Below are positions 30,316 through 33,900 of a stretch of DNA of 33,900 nt, one piece after another. The translations under genes and the position numbers were made by a program. The stretch comes from CAZMVU01 sp964569295. Its GTDB lineage: Bacteria > Hydrogenedentota > Hydrogenedentia > Hydrogenedentales > JAGMZX01. Location of the stretch: positions 1 through 33,900 of the forward strand of contig CAZMVU010000027.1 of the NCBI GenBank assembly GCA_964569295.1, given 5' to 3'. The notes under the pieces were generated by a model that was not told where the DNA came from, ran no database searches, and saw only the letters and a list, made by a program, of their open reading frames with translations. Numbering within the stretch: position 1 is the stretch's first letter; the number at the start of each line of letters is the position of its first letter.

Positions 30316-30771
30316 ATGCGCCACCTGGACACAGACTATGTAGAAGAACTGATTGTGCGCATCGAGAGCATCCCGGCGGATGCCGCGCCGCGATGGGGGA
30401 CCATGTGCAAGGCGGAACTTATCGAGCACCTGGTGTGGGTTGTCCGCCATTCGATGGGGCGTTCGCACCAGGCCCGCCACATGGGCAACTGGTTCACGCG
30501 CTACCTGATCGCGCCGCTCGTGCTGCATGGCATTGTGCCGATTCCCAAGAACTTGAAGACGCCGAAAAAACTGGCGGCGCGCGGCGTGACCCTGCGGGAA
30601 CAAGGCGACATCGAGACGCTCCACGCGTTGCTCGAAGAGTACTGTAACCTTGTGCAGGCCGATGAACTGCGTCCGGCGCTGCACCCCGTTTTCGGCGACA
30701 TCGGCGTAGACGGGTGGGACCGGATGCATGTACGCCACTTTGAACACCACCTGAAACAGTTCGGTGTGTAG
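30316..30771 (+). CDS. DUF1569/DinB-like small protein
   Basis: 151 residues. It resembles the DUF1569 group of the DinB/YfiT-like four-helix family: an early RIESIPADAAPRWGTMCKAELIEHLVWVVRHSMG with His at the expected helix-2 position, a middle L-K-T-P-K-K-L block, and a terminal HPVFGDIGVDGWDRMHVRHFEHHLKQFG with several His that could bind a metal. The function of the family is unknown; related proteins use metal-dependent thiol chemistry. The start at 30316 is downstream of a -10 box only, with no ribosome site. Divergent from the aldehyde dehydrogenase. Confidence 0.75.
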   Translation: MRHLDTDYVEELIVRIESIPADAAPRWGTMCKAELIEHLVWVVRHSMGRSHQARHMGNWFTRYLIAPLVLHGIVPIPKNLKTPKKLAARGVTLREQGDIETLHALLEEYCNLVQADELRPALHPVFGDIGVDGWDRMHVRHFEHHLKQFGV

Positions 30772-30820
30772 ACTCTTCCCTTTCCCCGCGAATGCGTAGC
30801 ACGCTGGCCCGCGTGCGGCT

Positions 30821-30880
30821 GGGATAGCCATGCCCTTGACCACACTTTGGAGGGCGGTGGCTCGCCGCCGCTTTTGCGTG
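30821..30880 (+). repeat. Dispersed intergenic repeat, copy B (shorter)
   Basis: Starts GGGATAGCCATGC and includes ACTTTGGAGGGCGGTGGCTC, matching copies A (292-394) and C (11682-11781) over the first ~60 bp. The hairpin core here is GGCGGTGGCTCGCCGCC, with compensating changes that keep the stem. Confidence 0.65.
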
Positions 30881-30953
30881 CGTGGGCTTGCGTGCATGCG
30901 TTCGTCCAAGGTGAGAGAAAACCCGTGTGCTGTCTCCACGTTTGTTCGTTGTT

Positions 30954-30982
30954 TTGCAATTCTGCCGCGCCGCTCGTATCCT
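30954..30982 (+). promoter_or_regulatory. Candidate promoter of the FucI-like gene
   Basis: TTGCAA (30954-30959), 17-bp spacer, TATCCT (30977-30982). The ATG at 31060 has GGAAGGG at 31045-31051. Confidence 0.55.
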
Positions 30983-31059
30983 GATGGTGTGCAACAGGCC
31001 CGCGCACGCGGGGAGGAATCCGTGGACAACGCGTAGAAGAAGAAGGAAGGGAAACGGCC

Positions 31060-32652
31060 ATGGCCAAGAACATCGATCAGGTTTACCTCATTTCAAATGG
31101 CGACTATCGCGATCCGGCGTGCGTGGAAGGGTGGCCCATGCAAGACAAGACGCTGAAGGGGGTCGCCAGGGCCTTCAAAAAGATCGGCGTGAAAACGAAC
31201 ATCGTCACCAAGTTCGATAAGACGCGCAAGCACGGTTTCATCACGCGGCAGAGCGAGGGCGCGCGTGTGTTCTCCGAGATCGACCCCGAAGCCCCCGTCG
31301 TCATCGTGCTGAGTATCTGGGCCTATTCGCACCACGTATGCGGGCCGCTGCTCACGCATAAGGGGCCCATCCTTCTCGTCGCGAACTTTGACGGCACATG
31401 GCCGGGGCTCGTGGCGCTTTTGAACCACTCGGGCTCCCTCGACCGGCTGCGGGTGAAGCATGCGCGCCTTTGGACCGACAGCTTCACAAACGACGACTTC
31501 TTCATGAAGAAACTCGAAGAATGGGTGCATAACCGGAACGTGCGTCACAGCACCAACCACCTCACGGACGGCGCCAAGTGTAAACTGACGGTGGCCGCCA
31601 AGAAATTCGGTGCGGACCTCGCTGCGGATTTTATGAAGAACCGCCGGATCATGGGGCAGTTCGACCCGGGGTGCATGGGCATGCTCAATGCGGTCATGGA
31701 CCCGGCGCTCGTGGGCGCCGCCGGCATGCCCGTCGAGTACATGAACCAGTCTGACCTGCTTGCCGAGATGGATCTCGTCTCGGATCAGGAAGCGCAAAAG
31801 AACATGAACTGGCTCGTACGCAAGGGCACGAACTTCCACTGGGGCACAGACGGTGCGAAGGAACTCGTGCATGGCCAGGTGCTCGATCAGATGAAAATGT
31901 ACGTGGCTGCCAACCGGATGGTGGCGCGGTTCGGCCTCAGCAGCATCGGCATTCCGTATCAGCTCGGGCTCGTGCGGCAGTGCGCGGCAAGCGACTTGGT
32001 CGAGGGCATGCTGAACAACGGCGACCGGCCGGCCGTGAAAGATCCGGAGAGCAAGCAGGTCGTCAAGAAAGGCAAACCGATTCCGCACTTCAACGAGGGC
32101 GACCTGGGCGCGGGCATTCCACAGCTCATCATGCACGAAATCTACGAGCGCAAAAACATGCCCAGTGAAACCACGCTGCACGATGTGCGCTGGGGCCGCC
32201 AGTGGGACGACAAGTTTGTGTGGGTTTTCCTCATCAGCGGCGGTGTGCCCCCGGCCCACTTGGGTGGATGGAAGAAAACCCATGTCTACCGTCAGCCGCC
32301 TTCCTACTTCCCGAAAGGCGGCGGCACATGTTCCGGCATATCGAAGCCCGGCACGATCACCTGGGCCCGCGCGTGGGAAGCTTATGGCGAACTCGGTATG
32401 GACGCCGGCACAGGCGAAGTCCTCGATATGCCGCAGGACGAGGTGCAGGAGCGGCTCGACAAGACCACGCCCGTCTGGCCCATCGCCAATGTGCACATCC
32501 CCGGTTACGACCGTAACGAGCTGATGGCGACCCACATGTCCAACCACATCGTCATCGGCTACGGCGACATTTTGCAGGAGCTTATCGCCACTTGCAGCAA
32601 CCTCGGTTTCACCGTGCGTGTTGGCGGTGATGCCGGCAAAGCGCTCAGCTAG
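31060..32652 (+). CDS. L-fucose isomerase-like protein (cytosolic)
   Basis: 530 residues without a signal peptide. It belongs to the FucI/AraA-fold superfamily, as a divergent member rather than a close FucI orthologue. The N-terminal half has Rossmann-like strands (VVIVLSIWAYSHH, PILLVANFDGTWPG). In the catalytic half, E346 (F-N-E-G-D-L), D375 (L-H-D-V-R-W) and H496 (M-S-N-H-I-V-I-G-Y-G-D) occupy the positions of the three FucI metal ligands. D375 is 29 residues after E346, against 24 in E. coli FucI. The following LISGGVPPAHLGGW and a C-terminal ending GYGDILQELIATC are typical of this family. It would interconvert an aldose and ketose, possibly L-fucose and L-fuculose. No kinase, aldolase or permease partner is adjacent. 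Confidence 0.82.
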   Translation: MAKNIDQVYLISNGDYRDPACVEGWPMQDKTLKGVARAFKKIGVKTNIVTKFDKTRKHGFITRQSEGARVFSEIDPEAPVVIVLSIWAYSHHVCGPLLTHKGPILLVANFDGTWPGLVALLNHSGSLDRLRVKHARLWTDSFTNDDFFMKKLEEWVHNRNVRHSTNHLTDGAKCKLTVAAKKFGADLAADFMKNRRIMGQFDPGCMGMLNAVMDPALVGAAGMPVEYMNQSDLLAEMDLVSDQEAQKNMNWLVRKGTNFHWGTDGAKELVHGQVLDQMKMYVAANRMVARFGLSSIGIPYQLGLVRQCAASDLVEGMLNNGDRPAVKDPESKQVVKKGKPIPHFNEGDLGAGIPQLIMHEIYERKNMPSETTLHDVRWGRQWDDKFVWVFLISGGVPPAHLGGWKKTHVYRQPPSYFPKGGGTCSGISKPGTITWARAWEAYGELGMDAGTGEVLDMPQDEVQERLDKTTPVWPIANVHIPGYDRNELMATHMSNHIVIGYGDILQELIATCSNLGFTVRVGGDAGKALS

Positions 32653-32763
32653 CTTTTTTCAACCACACGTTTTTCATGGGCGGCGCTGCTTCTCGGGGGG
32701 GTGCCGCCCATTGTGTCCGGGGACCGATGGGCTCTGGGTGGCACTGGGAATGGCCGTTCATGT

Positions 32764-32775
32764 TACGATACGCCT
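32764..32775 (+). promoter_or_regulatory. -10 box for a probable leaderless transcript
   Basis: TACGAT at 32764-32769 ends 6 bases before the ATG at 32776, with the extension TACGATACGC shared in form with 30303. There is no ribosome site between it and the start. Confidence 0.5.
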
Positions 32776-33768
32776 ATGGATAAGAAAGAGCGTTTTACCG
32801 GTTGTTTACTGGGGCAGTGCCTGGGTGATGCGCTGGGCTTTATCGTCGAAGGGGAGCCGCGCACCACCTGCAAAGAATATGTTGACACCTGCCTGCGCGC
32901 CCGGCGTATTCCTGAAGGGAGGCGCGGTCCGTTCACATTCGGTCAATACTCCGACGACTCGCAGCTTGCCCGGGAGCTCATGCAGAGTTATGTCGACCGG
33001 CGGCGTTTTGATCCTGCCGATTATGCGCGCCGCATCGCCGCTATTTTTGCGGAAAGGCGGATCGTGGGCGGGGGCGGCGCCACGACCATCGCCGCGCATC
33101 GCCTCATACAGGGTATGCCCTGGCAGGAGGCGGGCACGCCGCCACCGAGTGCGGGCAACGGCACGGCCATGCGCGCCGCACCCATCGGCCTTATTTTTTT
33201 CGAAGACCCGACGCGTCTGGCCCAGGCGGCGCACGATCAGGGGCGCATTACACACACGGACCCACGCTGCTCCGCCGGTTCTGTCATTATTGCCGGGGTT
33301 GTAGCGCATGTGGTGCGCGATGGCCGCGTTCAGCGCGATCAGCTCCTCGGCGAACTCGAAGAACTGGCAGCTCCGCATGGTGACGACTTTGTGAATGGGC
33401 TCACCCAGATGGCGGAGTGGCTTGCGTTGTCCCCGGACGAGGCGCATCGTCCCATTGCCTCGGCAGGACAGGAAGAGCGCGCGTGGCCGGGCATTACCCC
33501 CTTTGTGGTTCCCAGTGTTTTGTGGAGTCTCTATGCCTTTCTGCGTACGCCGGAGGATTATTGGGAGACTATCTGCACGGCCATTGCCTGCGGCGGCGAC
33601 GTGGACACGACAGCGGCCATGGCCGGCGCCATGAGCGGCACATGCAACGGCCTCAGTGCGTTGCCATCTGCCTACCTGGAATACCTGCACGACCGGGATA
33701 CCTGGCACTACGATGCGCTGGTGCGCCTCGCCCATGATGCCTGGGCCGTGAAACGGCGCGATCTTTAG
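32776..33768 (+). CDS. ADP-ribosylglycohydrolase family protein
   Basis: 330 residues. The family (DraG/ARH) hydrolyses ADP-ribose from protein or nucleic-acid acceptors with two magnesium ions. Motifs are complete: G-C-L-L-G-Q-C-L-G-D18-A-L-G at the N-terminus, Y58-S-D60-D61-S-Q, GNGTAMR, THTDPRCSAG, and the late G273-G-D275-V-D277-T-T with the second set of metal ligands. The start is the first ATG that gives the family N-terminus; no ribosome site precedes it. No ADP-ribosyltransferase is seen in the window, so the acceptor is unknown. The last 132 bp of the window after it hold no gene. Confidence 0.94.
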   Translation: MDKKERFTGCLLGQCLGDALGFIVEGEPRTTCKEYVDTCLRARRIPEGRRGPFTFGQYSDDSQLARELMQSYVDRRRFDPADYARRIAAIFAERRIVGGGGATTIAAHRLIQGMPWQEAGTPPPSAGNGTAMRAAPIGLIFFEDPTRLAQAAHDQGRITHTDPRCSAGSVIIAGVVAHVVRDGRVQRDQLLGELEELAAPHGDDFVNGLTQMAEWLALSPDEAHRPIASAGQEERAWPGITPFVVPSVLWSLYAFLRTPEDYWETICTAIACGGDVDTTAAMAGAMSGTCNGLSALPSAYLEYLHDRDTWHYDALVRLAHDAWAVKRRDL

Positions 33769-33900
33769 CCCTGTGGCCACTGTTGTCCAAAGCATTCGGG
33801 CCAAATTCACGAGCAGCCCAGGGAAAGTATGGGTGCAGTTCTTCGACTACCGATGTTTTGGTTCCTTCATGCCAGTTGTGAGCAAGCAAAACGGGACTGA

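Larger units (their letters stand above)
30772..31059. other. Intergenic region with repeat and promoter
   Basis: 288 bp with no supportable gene. It contains a partial copy of the dispersed repeat (30821-30880) and a promoter candidate for the fucose-isomerase-like gene (30954-30982). Confidence 0.6.

Noticed and set aside
31093..32547. 484-codon minus-strand frame opposite the FucI-like gene
   Set aside because: Antisense frame with no domain and no start signals; the plus strand shows family motifs.
32630..32665. Terminator after the FucI-like gene
   Set aside because: A T run follows the stop codon, but the preceding AGCTAGCT palindrome is too small to give a convincing hairpin.

Overview
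The window is about 34 kb of GC-rich (roughly 60% by eye) bacterial chromosome carrying 29 protein-coding genes I can support. I see no rRNA or tRNA, no CRISPR array and no phage or transposase gene. The gene content is free-living and chemoheterotrophic: transamidation-dependent translation (gatCAB), beta-oxidation-type enzymes, a class I aldolase, glycan-active secreted proteins and several lineage-type orphans (an arylsulfotransferase-like protein, a BACON/DNRLRE-like lipoprotein, an HSDL2-like SDR, Tat-exported isomerase-fold proteins). Intergenic DNA holds small palindromic dispersed repeats. Together this suggests a Planctomycetota/PVC- or Hydrogenedentota-like environmental bacterium. 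That placement is inference; no phylogenetic marker was tested.

Layout. 1-473 is repeat-bearing DNA without a gene. 474-6206 (minus) holds aminotransferase, gatC-gatA-gatB, rsfS and a divergent Ser/Thr kinase, tightly packed. 6553-9217 (plus) holds a 619-residue acyl-CoA dehydrogenase and a cysteine-containing orphan. 9209-11394 (minus) is a compact SDR, enoyl-CoA hydratase and shikimate-kinase-like operon. 11395-11966 is an intergenic block with an inverted-repeat-bounded, MITE-like element, followed by fbaB (minus). 13206-21680 is the glycan-flavoured part: a GH29 alpha-L-fucosidase divergent from a Tat-exported L-fucose-isomerase-fold protein, a translationally coupled arylsulfotransferase-like and sialidase-like pair, a large coiled-coil membrane protein with its own strong promoter and terminator, and a RbsD/FucU-type mutarotase. 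21841-24208 (minus) is a lipoprotein plus a TMTC-like membrane glycosyltransferase. 24375-28782 (plus) is a response regulator with a degenerate GGDEF domain, a membrane-anchored orphan, a BACON/DNRLRE-like lipoprotein, an epimerase and a GNAT. The window ends with an aldehyde dehydrogenase (minus), a DUF1569-like protein, a second fucose-isomerase-fold protein and an ADP-ribosylglycohydrolase (plus).

The most interesting theme is a dispersed fucose-related set: GH29 fucosidase, two FucI-fold proteins that both keep the metal-ligand pattern Glu/Asp/His, and a FucU/RbsD-type mutarotase. The fucosidase and the exported FucI-like gene have overlapping divergent promoters around a small palindrome. 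No fuculokinase, fuculose-phosphate aldolase or fucose transporter is in the window, so a full classical pathway is not shown. Other points of note are a three-copy dispersed intergenic repeat family, two apparently leaderless genes sharing the same -10-to-ATG sequence, a kinase with three altered core motifs and a protein with triplicated LPPLS-type short motifs.
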